Counted from the stretch's first letter, positions 26,801 to 37,078 are shown. The stretch is DNA of 64,000 nt from Paraburkholderia sp. BCC1886 (GCF_900996245.1 NZ_CAAJGK010000063.1:310001-374000), one strand, 5' to 3'. Numbers and translations are program-made. The notes: a model not told the origin generated them from the sequence alone.

Positions 26801-27967
26801 TCAGGCGCGCTGCACGGCACGCGCGGTGGGCGCATCCATACGCGCCGCGATCCACGTCACCAGCAAGGCCGCGATGCTCACGGCCGCCGCGACCCACGGC
26901 AGCGTATCGAGCGCGTGACCGTGACCGATGACGAGCCCGCCGAGCCACGCGCCGCCCGCATTGCCGACGTTGAACGCGCCGATATTCAGCGTGGACGCCA
27001 GATTCGGCGCCGCCGCGGCCTTTTCGACGACGCGCATCTGCAACGGCGGCACGGTGGCGAACGCGGCGATGCCCCACACGAAAATGGTGATGGCGGCCGC
27101 CACCTGCGAATGGCTGGTGCGCGCGAAGATCGCCATCACCACCGCCAGCGCGACGAGAATGCCCATCAACGAAGGCATCAACGCCCGGTCCGCCAATTTT
27201 CCACCGACCGTGTTGCCGATCGTGAGCCCCACGCCGAACAGCACGAGAATCAACGTGACGCCGCGCGGCGAGAAACCGCTCACCTGTTCGAGGATGGGCG
27301 CGATATAGGTGAACACCACGAATACGCCGCCGAAGCCGAGCACGGTCATAGCGAGCGCGGTCCAGACTTGCGGGTCTTTCAGCACGCGCACTTCGTGGCC
27401 GAGGCCGACCGGTCCGCTGTCGTGACGATTTGGCACCAGCGCCGTGACACCTACTAGCGACAGCACGCCGAACACGCTGACGATCCAGAACGCCGCGCGC
27501 CAGCCGAACTGCTGCCCGACAAAAGTGCCGAACGGCACGCCGAGCACGTTCGCGAGCGTCAAGCCGGTGAACATGAGCGCGATCGCACTGGCGCGCTTTT
27601 CGGCCGGCACGAGCGACGCCGCCACCACCGCGCCGATGCCGAAGAACGAGCCGTGCGCGAACGACGTGACCACCCGCGCGATCATCAGCACGGAATAGCT
27701 GGGCGCGATCGCGCACAGCGTGTTGCCGACGATGAACACGCCCATCAGCAACTGCAGCGCGAGCTTGCGTGGCATCTTGCTGGTCAGCACCGCGAGCAGC
27801 GGCGCACCGACCGCGACGCCCAGCGCATAGCCGCTCACCAGCAGCCCCGCTGACGGAATGGACACCGCGAGATCGCGCGCCACGTCGGGCAATAGGCCCA
27901 TGATCACGAACTCCGTCGTGCCGATGGCGAAGGCGCTGATCGCGAGCGCCAGTAAAGGGATGGGCAT
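26801..27967 (-). CDS. MFS efflux transporter (AraJ/DHA1 type)
   Basis: 388 residues from the ATG at 27967, with GGAG 8 bases upstream. Twelve predicted helices; the first has the AraJ/CmlA-type signature ALAISAFAIGTTEFVIMGLLP, followed by motif A-like SKMPRKLAL. Motif C-like region FTGLTLANVLGVPFGTFVGQ in helix 5 suggests an exporter. Relatives export arabinose, purine ribonucleosides or drugs. It begins 17 bases after a VOC-family gene, so the two form an operon; such pairing fits detoxification. A divergent LysR gene lies upstream. Confidence 0.9.
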   Translation of the reverse strand: MPIPLLALAISAFAIGTTEFVIMGLLPDVARDLAVSIPSAGLLVSGYALGVAVGAPLLAVLTSKMPRKLALQLLMGVFIVGNTLCAIAPSYSVLMIARVVTSFAHGSFFGIGAVVAASLVPAEKRASAIALMFTGLTLANVLGVPFGTFVGQQFGWRAAFWIVSVFGVLSLVGVTALVPNRHDSGPVGLGHEVRVLKDPQVWTALAMTVLGFGGVFVVFTYIAPILEQVSGFSPRGVTLILVLFGVGLTIGNTVGGKLADRALMPSLMGILVALAVVMAIFARTSHSQVAAAITIFVWGIAAFATVPPLQMRVVEKAAAAPNLASTLNIGAFNVGNAGGAWLGGLVIGHGHALDTLPWVAAAVSIAALLVTWIAARMDAPTARAVQRA

Positions 27968-27984
27968 TTTTCTACTCCAGGGTT

Positions 27985-28449
27985 TCAGGGTTGTGCGTGT
28001 TCGGGCGAGCTCACGAATTCGACGACGACGCCCGGCGCGAGGGCGACGAACAATTGCACCTCGGCGGCTTGGGGGCCGCGTTGCGGCACCTCGGCGCGCT
28101 GATACGGCCAGCCGGTTGCGCGCAGGCGTTGCAGCAGCGCCTGCCACTCGGCCACGCTGTCGATCCGCAACGCGATGTGATCGATACGCGGCGCGCTGCG
28201 CCCGGTGGCGGCCGGCATGGTTGCGTCGATCAGATGAATCAGCGCGCGGCCGTTCGCATACAGCCAGGCGCCATCGACCGAAAACGGCGGCCTCGCGCCG
28301 TCGGCAAGGCCGACGACATCGACGAAGAAGCGTCGGGCCGTATCGAGGTCGGCGGTAACGATCGTGGCGTGATCGAGTTGCATGGCGGAAAACGGCGCTG
28401 CCGCCGTCTCAGGGTTTTCGAGGAGTGGATTGTCGCTGCGCCGCGTCAT
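27985..28449 (-). CDS. VOC-family (glyoxalase/bleomycin-resistance fold) protein
   Basis: 154 residues from the ATG at 28449; a second ATG at 28383 (MQLDHATIVTADL) is the start of the fold itself. Paired beta-alpha-beta-beta-beta modules: LDHATIVTADLDTARRFFVDVVGL with a metal-ligand His, GRALIHLIDA, IDHIALRIDSVAEWQALLQRL with a second His, and FVALAPGVVVEFVSSPE with a Glu. Such proteins bind a divalent metal and act as lyases, dioxygenases or resistance factors. It leads a two-gene unit with the MFS exporter and is divergent from a LysR regulator. Confidence 0.88.
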   Translation of the reverse strand: MTRRSDNPLLENPETAAAPFSAMQLDHATIVTADLDTARRFFVDVVGLADGARPPFSVDGAWLYANGRALIHLIDATMPAATGRSAPRIDHIALRIDSVAEWQALLQRLRATGWPYQRAEVPQRGPQAAEVQLFVALAPGVVVEFVSSPEHAQP

Positions 28450-28468
28450 TTTGATAATTGGCGTAGCA

Positions 28469-28485
28469 TTTGAAGCATTTTCAAA
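28469..28485. promoter_or_regulatory. Candidate LysR-type operator
   Basis: Inverted repeat TTTGAA-GCATT-TTCAAA in the 56-base gap between the divergent VOC and LysR genes. It meets the T-N11-A pattern of LysR-type boxes. Its position also argues against the LysR gene starting at 28470. Confidence 0.6.
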
Positions 28486-28505
28486 TTCTGCTTGAAAGTC
28501 GTGAG

Positions 28506-29489
28506 ATGGATAACCTTGGTGACATCCGCCTGTTCGTCGAAGCCGCGTTGCAGGGCAGCCTGTCCGCCGCGGGCCGCAAGCTCGGTCTGACGCCGGCTGC
28601 CGCGAGCGCGCGTCTGGCCAAGCTCGAAGCCGGCCTGAAAGCGCGCCTGTTCGAACGCACTACCCGCCAGTTGAGGCTGACCGACGAAGGCCGGCTTTAT
28701 CTCAATTGCTGCCGTCAGGCGCTGCAATCGCTCGACGACGCCGAAGCGGCGCTGCATGCCGGTCAGGGCGTGGTCCGCGGCAAGGTGCGCATTTCGGCGA
28801 CCTCCGACTTCGGCCGCAATCTGCTGATGCACTGGCTGGACGAGTTCAACGTGCTGTATCCGGAAGTGACCTTCGCGCTGACGCTGTCGGACTCGCTGGC
28901 CAATCTCGTGCAGGAAGACATCGATCTGGCGATTCGCTTCGGCGTACCGCAGGACAGTTCGCTGGTGGCGCGCAAGCTGGCGCCGAACCGGCGCGTGCTG
29001 TGCGCGTCGCCGGACTACATCGCGCGCAAGGGTGAGCCGGAGGACCCGCACGATCTGGCGAATTTCGACTGCATCGTGCTCGGCACCGCGTCGGGCCGCG
29101 CCAACGAATGGCGCTTTACGCGCGGCGCCGAGGTGCAGCACTACACCGTGCCGTTCGACTCCGCGCGCGAAACCAACGACGGCGCGGTGGCCCGCGAATG
29201 GGCGCTGCGCGGCTACGGCATCGTCATCAAGTCGATGTGGGACGTACAAGCCGATCTGCGTGCCGATGGGCTGAAAATCCTGTTGCCCGACTGGCGTTAC
29301 CCGGACGCCCCGCTGCATGCGCTCTATCACCGCAACCGCTTCATGGCGCCGCGCGTGCGCGTGCTGCTGGACTTCCTGAGCGAGCGTTTCGCGCAGGTGT
29401 CGGGGGAACTGGAACGGCTGCTGGGCTTGCCGCCCGGGCCCGATCCCGACGAAACGGCCGCTGAAACCGCTTCCGGTGAAGGGCTATAA
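28506..29489 (+). CDS. LysR-family transcriptional regulator
   Basis: 327 residues from the ATG at 28506 (MDNLGDIRLFVEAALQGSL). N-terminal winged helix with the LysR signature SLSAAGRKLGLTPAAASARLAKLEAGLKARLF (in short pieces SAAGRKLGLTPAAAS and RLAKLEAGL), linker helix, then a periplasmic-binding-protein-like effector domain beginning KVRISATSDFGRNLL and including DIDLAIRFGVPQDSSLVARKL. It belongs to the CrgA/AaeR-like group by that pattern. It is divergent from the VOC/MFS pair, which it likely activates or represses. Its stop overlaps the miaB -10 element. Confidence 0.92.
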   Translation: MDNLGDIRLFVEAALQGSLSAAGRKLGLTPAAASARLAKLEAGLKARLFERTTRQLRLTDEGRLYLNCCRQALQSLDDAEAALHAGQGVVRGKVRISATSDFGRNLLMHWLDEFNVLYPEVTFALTLSDSLANLVQEDIDLAIRFGVPQDSSLVARKLAPNRRVLCASPDYIARKGEPEDPHDLANFDCIVLGTASGRANEWRFTRGAEVQHYTVPFDSARETNDGAVAREWALRGYGIVIKSMWDVQADLRADGLKILLPDWRYPDAPLHALYHRNRFMAPRVRVLLDFLSERFAQVSGELERLLGLPPGPDPDETAAETASGEGL

Positions 29490-29490
29490 T
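29485..29490 (+). promoter_or_regulatory. -10 element upstream of miaB
   Basis: A perfect TATAAT overlaps the stop codon of the LysR gene, about 115 bases before miaB. TGAAAC 17 bases upstream is a weak -35. Confidence 0.55.
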
Positions 29491-29603
29491 CCCGAATTAC
29501 GCTAAAAACGGGCACGGTGGCTAGCAAACGCCGCCCATCGCACCGCCCCCACTTCACCTTTAATTGACGCCCCCAGGTTAACCACTGCGACCGGCGAAAT
29601 TCG

Positions 29604-30977
29604 ATGACCAAGAAAGTTTATGTAAAGACGTTCGGCTGCCAGATGAACGAGTACGACTCCGACAAGATGGTCGACGTACTCGGCGCGGCGGACGGACTTG
29701 TCAAGACCGACACGCCGGAAGACGCGGACGTGATTCTGTTCAACACGTGCTCGGTACGTGAAAAAGCCCAGGAAAAAGTGTTCTCCGACCTCGGCCGCGT
29801 GCGCGAGCTGAAGGAAGCGAATCCCAACCTCATCATCGGCGTCGGCGGCTGCGTCGCCAGTCAGGAAGGCGCGGCGATCGTCGCCCGCGCGCCATACGTG
29901 GACCTCGTGTTCGGTCCGCAAACGCTGCACCGTCTGCCGCAGATGATCGACCAGCGCCGCGCCAGCGGCCGCGCCCAGGTCGACATCTCGTTCCCGGAAA
30001 TCGAAAAGTTCGATCACCTGCCGCCGGCCCGTGTCGACGGCCCGAGCGCGTTCGTGTCGATCATGGAAGGCTGTAGCAAGTACTGCAGCTATTGCGTGGT
30101 GCCGTACACGCGCGGTGAGGAAGTGTCGCGCCCGCTCGACGACGTGCTGACCGAAATCGCCGGTCTCGCCGACCAGGGCGTGCGCGAAGTCACGCTGCTC
30201 GGCCAGAACGTGAACGCATACCGAGCCGGCATTACGCTCGGTTCGACCGACCTCGCCGACTTTGCGACGCTGATCGAATACGTCGCGGACATTCCGGGCA
30301 TCGAGCGGATTCGCTACACCACGTCGCATCCGAAGGAATTCACGCAGCGCCTGATCGACACCTACGCGAAGGTGCCCAAGCTCGTCAGCCATTTGCACCT
30401 GCCGGTGCAGCACGGCTCCGACCGCATCCTGATGGCGATGAAGCGCGGCTACACGGTGCTCGAATACAAGTCGGTCATTCGCAAGCTGCGCGCGATCCGC
30501 CCGGACCTGTCGCTGTCGACCGACATGATCGTCGGCTTCCCCGGCGAGACGGAAGAAGACTTCGACAAGATGATGGCGCTCGTGCACGAGATGCAATACG
30601 ACACCAGCTTCTCGTTCATCTACAGCCCGCGCCCCGGCACGCCGGCCGCGAATCTGCACGACGACACGCCGCGCGAGGTCAAGCTCAAGCGGCTGCAGCA
30701 TCTGCAGGCCACCATCGAAGAAAACGTGCAGCGCATTAGCGACGCGATGGTCGGCAAGATCGAGCGCATTCTGGTCGAGCGCCCGGCGCGCAAGGACCCG
30801 AACGAACTCGCGGGCCGCACCCAGAACAACCGCGTGGTGAATTTCCCGGCGCCGCTCGCGTCGCACGCGCGTCTGATCGGGCAGATGGTGGACGTGAAAA
30901 TCGTCCACGCCTACCCACACTCGCTGCGGGGCGAACTCGTGCTGGTGCACGACGACGCCACCGCGACGACGCATTGA
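29604..30977 (+). CDS. miaB: tRNA-2-methylthio-N6-dimethylallyladenosine synthase
   Basis: 457 residues. A radical-SAM methylthiotransferase adding the 2-methylthio group to i6A37 of tRNAs that read UNN codons. The N-terminal UPF0004 domain holds the auxiliary [4Fe-4S] cysteines C12 (FGCQMNEYDSD), C49 (FNTCSVRE) and C83 (VGGCVA). The radical SAM cysteines are C157, C161 and C164 (CSKYCSYC). The C-terminal TRAM domain ends with LVHDDATATTH-type sequence. It heads the conserved miaB-ybeZ-ybeY-corC-lnt cluster. Confidence 0.97.
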   Translation: MTKKVYVKTFGCQMNEYDSDKMVDVLGAADGLVKTDTPEDADVILFNTCSVREKAQEKVFSDLGRVRELKEANPNLIIGVGGCVASQEGAAIVARAPYVDLVFGPQTLHRLPQMIDQRRASGRAQVDISFPEIEKFDHLPPARVDGPSAFVSIMEGCSKYCSYCVVPYTRGEEVSRPLDDVLTEIAGLADQGVREVTLLGQNVNAYRAGITLGSTDLADFATLIEYVADIPGIERIRYTTSHPKEFTQRLIDTYAKVPKLVSHLHLPVQHGSDRILMAMKRGYTVLEYKSVIRKLRAIRPDLSLSTDMIVGFPGETEEDFDKMMALVHEMQYDTSFSFIYSPRPGTPAANLHDDTPREVKLKRLQHLQATIEENVQRISDAMVGKIERILVERPARKDPNELAGRTQNNRVVNFPAPLASHARLIGQMVDVKIVHAYPHSLRGELVLVHDDATATTH

Positions 30978-31099
30978 GCGGCTTCGATGCAACCACACTG
31001 AAGAGCCGTGACTTGCGGCTCGCTTAAAAGCTGCACTTTTAGCCCCACTTTCAAGCCACGCCCACCGCGTCTCGAAACCGACAGGATCGAAACACCGCC

Positions 31100-32173
<1,074 letters not shown>

Positions 32174-32251
32174 CACGTCGATAATTTTGTCGGCACGCCC
32201 GTCGACGAACGCTGACCGGCGGCGTGATTCGCGGCGCCGGCCGGCGTCGGG

Positions 32252-32280
32252 CACGCCGAAGTCCACGCCGAAGTCCACGC
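32252..32280. repeat. Short direct repeat between ybeZ and ybeY
   Basis: CACGCCGAAGTC occurs twice head to tail (32252-32263, 32264-32275), followed by a partial third copy CACGC. It lies in the 123-base gap, just before the ybeY start. Confidence 0.85.
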
Positions 32281-32296
32281 ATCCCCACTCACACGC

Positions 32297-32758
32297 ATGA
32301 GCCGCACCCCGAAACTGACGTTGAATCTGCAATTCCCGGCCGCCAAAGCCTGGCCCGAACACAAGGCGCTGCTGCCGCGCGCCACGGTGGCCGGCTGGAT
32401 CAAGGCCGCCCTCTTCGGCGACGGCGAACTGACGGTGCGTTTCGTCGACGCCGAAGAGGGCCGCACGCTCAACCGCACCTATCGCGGCAAAGACTACTCG
32501 ACCAACGTGCTGACTTTCGCCTACGCCGAATCGGAAGACGATCCGGTCACGGGCGATCTGATCCTGTGCTGCCCGGTCGTCGAGAAAGAAGCGGCCGAGC
32601 AGGGCAAGCCGCTTCTTGCCCATTACGCGCATCTGCTGGTGCACGGCACGCTCCACGCGCAGGGCTACGACCACGAGGTCGAAGCCGAAGCCGAAGAAAT
32701 GGAAGCCATCGAAACCGAGATTCTCGGCAAGCTCGGCTTTCCCGATCCTTATCAATAG
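32297..32758 (+). CDS. ybeY: Endoribonuclease YbeY
   Basis: 153 residues, typical for the family. The zinc site HLLVHGTLHAQGYDH matches the HGxLHLxGYDH signature with its three histidines. RFVDAEEGRTLNRTYRGKDYSTNVLTF precedes it (in pieces, NRTYRGKDYSTNVLTF). YbeY trims the 16S rRNA 3' end and takes part in 70S quality control. Translated from the same strand as ybeZ; a GTG-started chaC gene follows after 27 bases. Confidence 0.96.
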   Translation: MSRTPKLTLNLQFPAAKAWPEHKALLPRATVAGWIKAALFGDGELTVRFVDAEEGRTLNRTYRGKDYSTNVLTFAYAESEDDPVTGDLILCCPVVEKEAAEQGKPLLAHYAHLLVHGTLHAQGYDHEVEAEAEEMEAIETEILGKLGFPDPYQ

Positions 32759-32785
32759 CCGTCGTCCACCGCACCCGAGCCGACC

Positions 32786-33475
32786 GTGAGCACCTCGTCC
32801 CCCGCCTCCGACACCCGCCTGCCCTGCCCGGACTATCCGCCGGCGCTCGGCGAGTCGCGGCTTCTGACCGACGACGAATTGCGCGCGTCGCTCGAATGCA
32901 CGTTGCGCGACTGGGACCGGCAGAGCGACCTGTGGCTGTTCGGCTATGGCTCGCTGATCTGGAATCCCGGCCTGCCGACCGTCGAGGCGACGCCGGCCAA
33001 AGTCCATGGCTATCATCGCGGCCTTTATTTATGGTCGCGCGTGAATCGCGGCACGCCGGAACAACCGGGGCTCGTGCTGGCGCTGGACCGTGGCGGTTCA
33101 TGCACGGGCATCGCGTTCCGTCTTGCCGCCGATGGCTCGGCGCCGCATCTCGATGCGCTCTGGCGCCGCGAAATGGCGATGGGTTCATACCGGCCGGCGT
33201 GGCTGCCGTGCGTGCTCGCCGACGGGCGGCGCGTCGATGCGCTCGCCTTCGTGATGCGCCGCGACGTGCCGACGTACACCGGCAAACTGCCGGACGACAT
33301 CGTGAAGACGGTGTTCGGTTGCGCATGCGGACGCTATGGCACCACGCTCGATTACGTAAGCCGCACCGTGCATGCGTTGCGCGAAAGCGGCATGCCGGAC
33401 CGCGCGCTCGAAGCGTTGCTCGAACGTTGCCGCGAGGTAGGCTGCGAAGAGAGCAGGGAAGCCGGGCAAACGTGA
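32786..33475 (+). CDS. Glutathione-specific gamma-glutamylcyclotransferase (ChaC family)
   Basis: 229 residues from a GTG. ChaC hallmarks: LWLFGYGSLIWNPGLP, the substrate-binding loop, followed by GYHRGLYLWSRVNRGTP, and the central FRLAADGSAPHLDALWRREM region containing the catalytic Glu position, then GYRPAWLPCVL-like GSYRPAWLPCVLADG. ChaC enzymes cleave reduced glutathione to 5-oxoproline and Cys-Gly in the cytoplasm. It is placed between ybeY and corC, where those two genes are usually adjacent; 27 bases separate it from ybeY, so it is probably cotranscribed. Confidence 0.9.
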   Translation: MSTSSPASDTRLPCPDYPPALGESRLLTDDELRASLECTLRDWDRQSDLWLFGYGSLIWNPGLPTVEATPAKVHGYHRGLYLWSRVNRGTPEQPGLVLALDRGGSCTGIAFRLAADGSAPHLDALWRREMAMGSYRPAWLPCVLADGRRVDALAFVMRRDVPTYTGKLPDDIVKTVFGCACGRYGTTLDYVSRTVHALRESGMPDRALEALLERCREVGCEESREAGQT

Positions 33476-33700
33476 CAGGACGGACGGGAACGCCCGGCGC
33501 CCGACTTTTTTGCTCCAAACCGCCCGTTCCGGTTTTATCAGTTAGGATTGACCCACGCCTGTCGCCCGCCATGGTGCGCGACGCCGCTGTTTCTCACCGC
33601 CGCACCCTTCGCCCAGCCCGGCGGGACACGGTCCTGCCATGTGCCTGGTGTATCCTTAACGCTCCGTAACAGCGCGCCCAGTCTTGCCGGGCGCACTACC

Positions 33701-34594
33701 ATGAACGACACGTATCCCAGTCGACGACACTCCGACAAACCGCATGAAAAACGCTCGCTGCTCGAGCGTCTGACCGACTTCATCTCGCCCGAGCCCGACT
33801 CGCGCAGCGAGCTTCTGGAAATCCTGCAGGACGCGCACGAACGCAACCTGATCGACGCCGACTCGCTATCGATGATCGAAGGGGTGTTCCAGGTCTCCGA
33901 ACTCAGCGCCCGCGACATCATGGTGCCGCGCGCGCAAATGGACGCGATCAACATCGCGGACAGCCCCGCCGAATTCATCCCCTACGTGCTGGAAAAAGCG
34001 CACTCGCGCTACCCGGTGTTCGAAGGCAATCGCGACAACATCATCGGCGTACTGCTGGCCAAAGACCTGCTGCGCTACTACGCCGAAGAAGAGTTCGACG
34101 TGCGCGGCATGTTGCGCCCGGCCGTGTTCATCCCCGAATCGAAACGACTGAACGTGCTGCTGCACGACTTCCGCGTGAATCGCAATCACCTCGCGGTGGT
34201 AGTCGACGAATACGGCGGCGTGGCCGGCCTGATCACGATAGAAGACGTGCTGGAACAGATCGTCGGCGACATCGAGGACGAATACGATTTCGACGAGGAA
34301 AGCGGCAATATCATCCCGTCGCCGGACGGCCGCTTCCGCGTGCGGGCGCTGACCGAGATCGAGCAGTTCAACGAATCGTTCGGCACGCACTACTCGGACG
34401 ACGAGGTCGACACTATCGGTGGACTTGTCACGCATCACTTCGGACGCGTCCCGCATCGCGGTGAAAAAGTACGGCTCGACGATCTGATCTTCGAAATCCT
34501 GCGCGGCGATGCCCGCCAGATTCATATGCTGCTGGTGCGCCGCGATCCGCTGGCCGGCCAGCGCGAGCGCGAAGCGCAGCACGTGCAGACCTGA
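33701..34594 (+). CDS. corC: CorC/HlyC-family CBS-domain protein (YbeX type)
   Basis: 297 residues from the ATG at 33701 (MNDTYPSRRHSDKPHEKRS). There is no N-terminal membrane domain. Two CBS domains: ARDIMVPRAQMDAINIADSP with RYPVFEGNRDNIIGVLLAKDLL, and then NHLAVVVDEYGGVAGLITIEDVLEQIVGDI. A CorC_HlyC C-terminal domain (DTIGGLVTHHFGRVPHRGEKV) ends it. YbeX/CorC is linked to Mg/Co homeostasis and ribosome biogenesis. A hairpin GCGCCC/GGGCGC (33674-33694) lies 6 bases before the start codon and could limit translation. lnt follows after about 90 bases. Confidence 0.95.
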   Translation: MNDTYPSRRHSDKPHEKRSLLERLTDFISPEPDSRSELLEILQDAHERNLIDADSLSMIEGVFQVSELSARDIMVPRAQMDAINIADSPAEFIPYVLEKAHSRYPVFEGNRDNIIGVLLAKDLLRYYAEEEFDVRGMLRPAVFIPESKRLNVLLHDFRVNRNHLAVVVDEYGGVAGLITIEDVLEQIVGDIEDEYDFDEESGNIIPSPDGRFRVRALTEIEQFNESFGTHYSDDEVDTIGGLVTHHFGRVPHRGEKVRLDDLIFEILRGDARQIHMLLVRRDPLAGQREREAQHVQT

Positions 34595-34684
34595 GCTTGC
34601 AACGGCGCGGCGCGCTTTGCGTTGCCGCCTCCGGGTTTGCTGGCCTTTTCCCCTCCTCTTTCTATTCAAGCCGACCGCGCAACG

Positions 34685-36385
34685 ATGGCCGACCCGATCA
34701 CTTCACGTTCGCGCCGAGGCGCGGGCGACACCGACGCACAAATCACACGCGGGCGCGCCCTGCCCCGCTGGCACTATCTCGTCGCACTGCTCGCCGGCGC
34801 GGCCAACACGCTGTCGTTCGCGCCGACGCCGCACGGCGGCTGGCTCGAACTGGCGATCTTCGCGCTGTTCTTCGCATGGCTCACGCGCACCACCGGCTGG
34901 AAAAGCGCCGCGCTGACCGGCGGCGCATTCGGCTTCGGCAACTTCGTGACGGGCGTGTGGTGGCTCTATGTGAGCATGCATGACTACGGCGGCATGGCCG
35001 CGCCGCTCGCGGGCGCGGCGGTCGTGCTGTTCTCGCTGTATCTGGCGGTTTATCCGGCGCTCGCCGCCGGCGTCTGGTCGTTCTGCGCGGGTCACGCCCG
35101 CCATGGGGCTGCGGATGACCGGTTGCCGCGGTTGCCGCGGTTGCCTTTCGCCCCGACCTGGCATGGCGCGTTCGCGTTCGCCAGCGCGTGGGCCATCGGC
35201 GAATGGCTGCGCGGCACGGTGTTCACCGGCTTTCCGTGGCTCGCGAGCGGTTATCCGCAAGTGGACGGCCCGTTTGCCGGATTTGCACCGGTCGTAGGCG
35301 TGTATGGCGTGGGTTGGGTATTGGCGCTGGCGGCGGCCTTGCTGGTGCAATCGTGGATCGCCTTGCGCTCCGCACGTCGCACCACCGGTTTGCGCAACGG
35401 TTCGGCTACCGGGTCGGGCAACGGCTTCGTGCCCGGCGTCGCGGCCATCGCGCTGATCGTCGTCGGACTGCTGCTGCCGCTCGCGCACTGGACCACGCCG
35501 GCCAACGCGCCGCTGACCGTGCGGCTGCTGCAGGGCGACGTGAAGCAGGAAATGAAATTCGAAGAAGCCGGCATGCGAGCCGCAATCGACCAGTATCAGC
35601 AGATGATCACGTCGAAGCCGGCCGACCTGATCGTTACGCCGGAAACCGCGATTCCAGTGCTTGCGCAACAACTGCCGGCGCCGTTCGCCTCGGCCGTGCG
35701 CACGTTCTCGGATAAGACGGGCAGCGCGATTCTGTTCGGCGCGATCGGCGGCACGATCACGCCGCAAGGTCAGGTGGTGGATTACACCAACAGCCTGTTC
35801 GGCGTGACGCCGGGCAGCCGCGACGTGTACCGCTACGACAAACACCACCTCGTGCCGTTCGGCGAGTTCGTGCCGTGGGGCTTTCGCTGGTTCGTGAATC
35901 TGATGAGCATTCCGCTCGGCGACTTCGCACGCGGCGCGCCGGTGCAGAAGCCGTTCCTCGTGCATAACCAGCCGGTCTCGGTGGACATCTGCTACGAGGA
36001 TATTTTCGGCGAGGAGATTGCGCGCAACATTCACGACAGCGACACGCCGGCCGGCGTACTGGTCAACTCGACGAATCTGGCGTGGTTCGGCGATACGATC
36101 GCACTCGACCAGCACTTGCAGATTGCGCGCATGCGCTCGCTGGAAACCGGCCGGCCGATGCTGCGCGCGACGAATACCGGCACGACCGCCGCCATCGACG
36201 CCGACGGCCGCGTGCTCGGCCGCCTGAAGCCCTACACGATCGGTTCGCTCGACGTGACGGTGCAAGGCACGAGCGGCAATACGCCCTATGTGACCAGCGG
36301 CAACAATACGGTGCTCGCGGTGTCGGTTTTGCTGCTGGCGTTCGGCTTCGCGTTCGGACCCGGGCTCAGGCGGCGGCGCGGCTGA
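34685..36385 (+). CDS. lnt: Apolipoprotein N-acyltransferase
   Basis: 566 residues, somewhat longer than E. coli Lnt (512) because of loops such as RLPRLPRLP near residue 150. Several N-terminal transmembrane helices and one C-terminal helix enclose a periplasmic nitrilase domain. The catalytic triad is seen as E320 (VTPETAIP), K386 (RYDKHHLVPFGEFVPWG) and C436 (VDICYEDIFGEE). It transfers the third acyl chain to the N-terminal Cys of lipoproteins. It ends the miaB cluster, as in most proteobacteria. Confidence 0.96.
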   Translation: MADPITSRSRRGAGDTDAQITRGRALPRWHYLVALLAGAANTLSFAPTPHGGWLELAIFALFFAWLTRTTGWKSAALTGGAFGFGNFVTGVWWLYVSMHDYGGMAAPLAGAAVVLFSLYLAVYPALAAGVWSFCAGHARHGAADDRLPRLPRLPFAPTWHGAFAFASAWAIGEWLRGTVFTGFPWLASGYPQVDGPFAGFAPVVGVYGVGWVLALAAALLVQSWIALRSARRTTGLRNGSATGSGNGFVPGVAAIALIVVGLLLPLAHWTTPANAPLTVRLLQGDVKQEMKFEEAGMRAAIDQYQQMITSKPADLIVTPETAIPVLAQQLPAPFASAVRTFSDKTGSAILFGAIGGTITPQGQVVDYTNSLFGVTPGSRDVYRYDKHHLVPFGEFVPWGFRWFVNLMSIPLGDFARGAPVQKPFLVHNQPVSVDICYEDIFGEEIARNIHDSDTPAGVLVNSTNLAWFGDTIALDQHLQIARMRSLETGRPMLRATNTGTTAAIDADGRVLGRLKPYTIGSLDVTVQGTSGNTPYVTSGNNTVLAVSVLLLAFGFAFGPGLRRRRG

Positions 36386-36466
36386 CCTCGCGCCCGACCT
36401 CGCGGCAGGTAGGCGAGTGTGGTGAGCGCGTCGAGTTAGGCGCGCCGGTCTAGCTAATCAAGCTGA

Positions 36467-37078
36467 TCAAGCCACCGGCACCGTATCGATGAACGCCGGG
36501 CGCAGCGCAAGCTTCTGGAAATGCTTGTCCAGATTCGGATGCAGCTCGCGCCAGTTCAACTCGGGCATGCGGAAATCGAGGTAGCCCAGCGCGCAGCCTA
36601 CCGCGATATCCGCGAGCGAGTAGCGATTGCCCGCGCACCAGGGCTTGCTGGCGAGTCCTCGCGACATGGCGATCAATGCCTCGTCGATCTTGCGCTGCTG
36701 CCGCGCGACCCATGCTTCGACACGCTGCTCCGGCGTGCGCTGCGTGCCTTCGGCGCGAATCAGCACCGCGGCGTCGAGCAGTCCGTCCGCCAGCGCCTCC
36801 CAGCACCGCACCTCGACCCGCTCGCGTCCCGACGGCGGAATCAGCTTGCCGACCGGCGACAGCGTATCCACGTATTCGCAGATCACCCGGGAGTCGAACA
36901 CCGCTTCGCCATCTTCCATGACGAGGCACGGCACCTTGCCGAGCGGGTTGAACGTGTGAATGGCCGTGTCGGGTGCCCAGACGTTTTCCGGCACCAGTTC
37001 GTAGTCGATCTTCTTGTCGGCCAGCACGATGCGCGCTTTGCGCACGAAGGGGCTGGCGAGCGAACCGATGAGTTTCAT
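36467..37078 (-). CDS. Glutathione S-transferase family protein
   Basis: 203 residues from the ATG at 37078; the ATG at 37081 gives one more residue but a poorer spacing to the AGAGG site. N-terminal thioredoxin-like domain with MKLIGSLASPFVRKARI, the cis-Pro glutathione site NPLGKVPCLVMEDGEAVFDSRVI, then an all-helical domain with WCAGNRYSLADIAVGCALGYLDFR. The layout resembles GstB/YibF-type bacterial GSTs. It probably conjugates or transfers glutathione in the cytoplasm; the substrate is unknown. Convergent with lnt and divergent from pepP. Confidence 0.92.
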   Translation of the reverse strand: MKLIGSLASPFVRKARIVLADKKIDYELVPENVWAPDTAIHTFNPLGKVPCLVMEDGEAVFDSRVICEYVDTLSPVGKLIPPSGRERVEVRCWEALADGLLDAAVLIRAEGTQRTPEQRVEAWVARQQRKIDEALIAMSRGLASKPWCAGNRYSLADIAVGCALGYLDFRMPELNWRELHPNLDKHFQKLALRPAFIDTVPVA

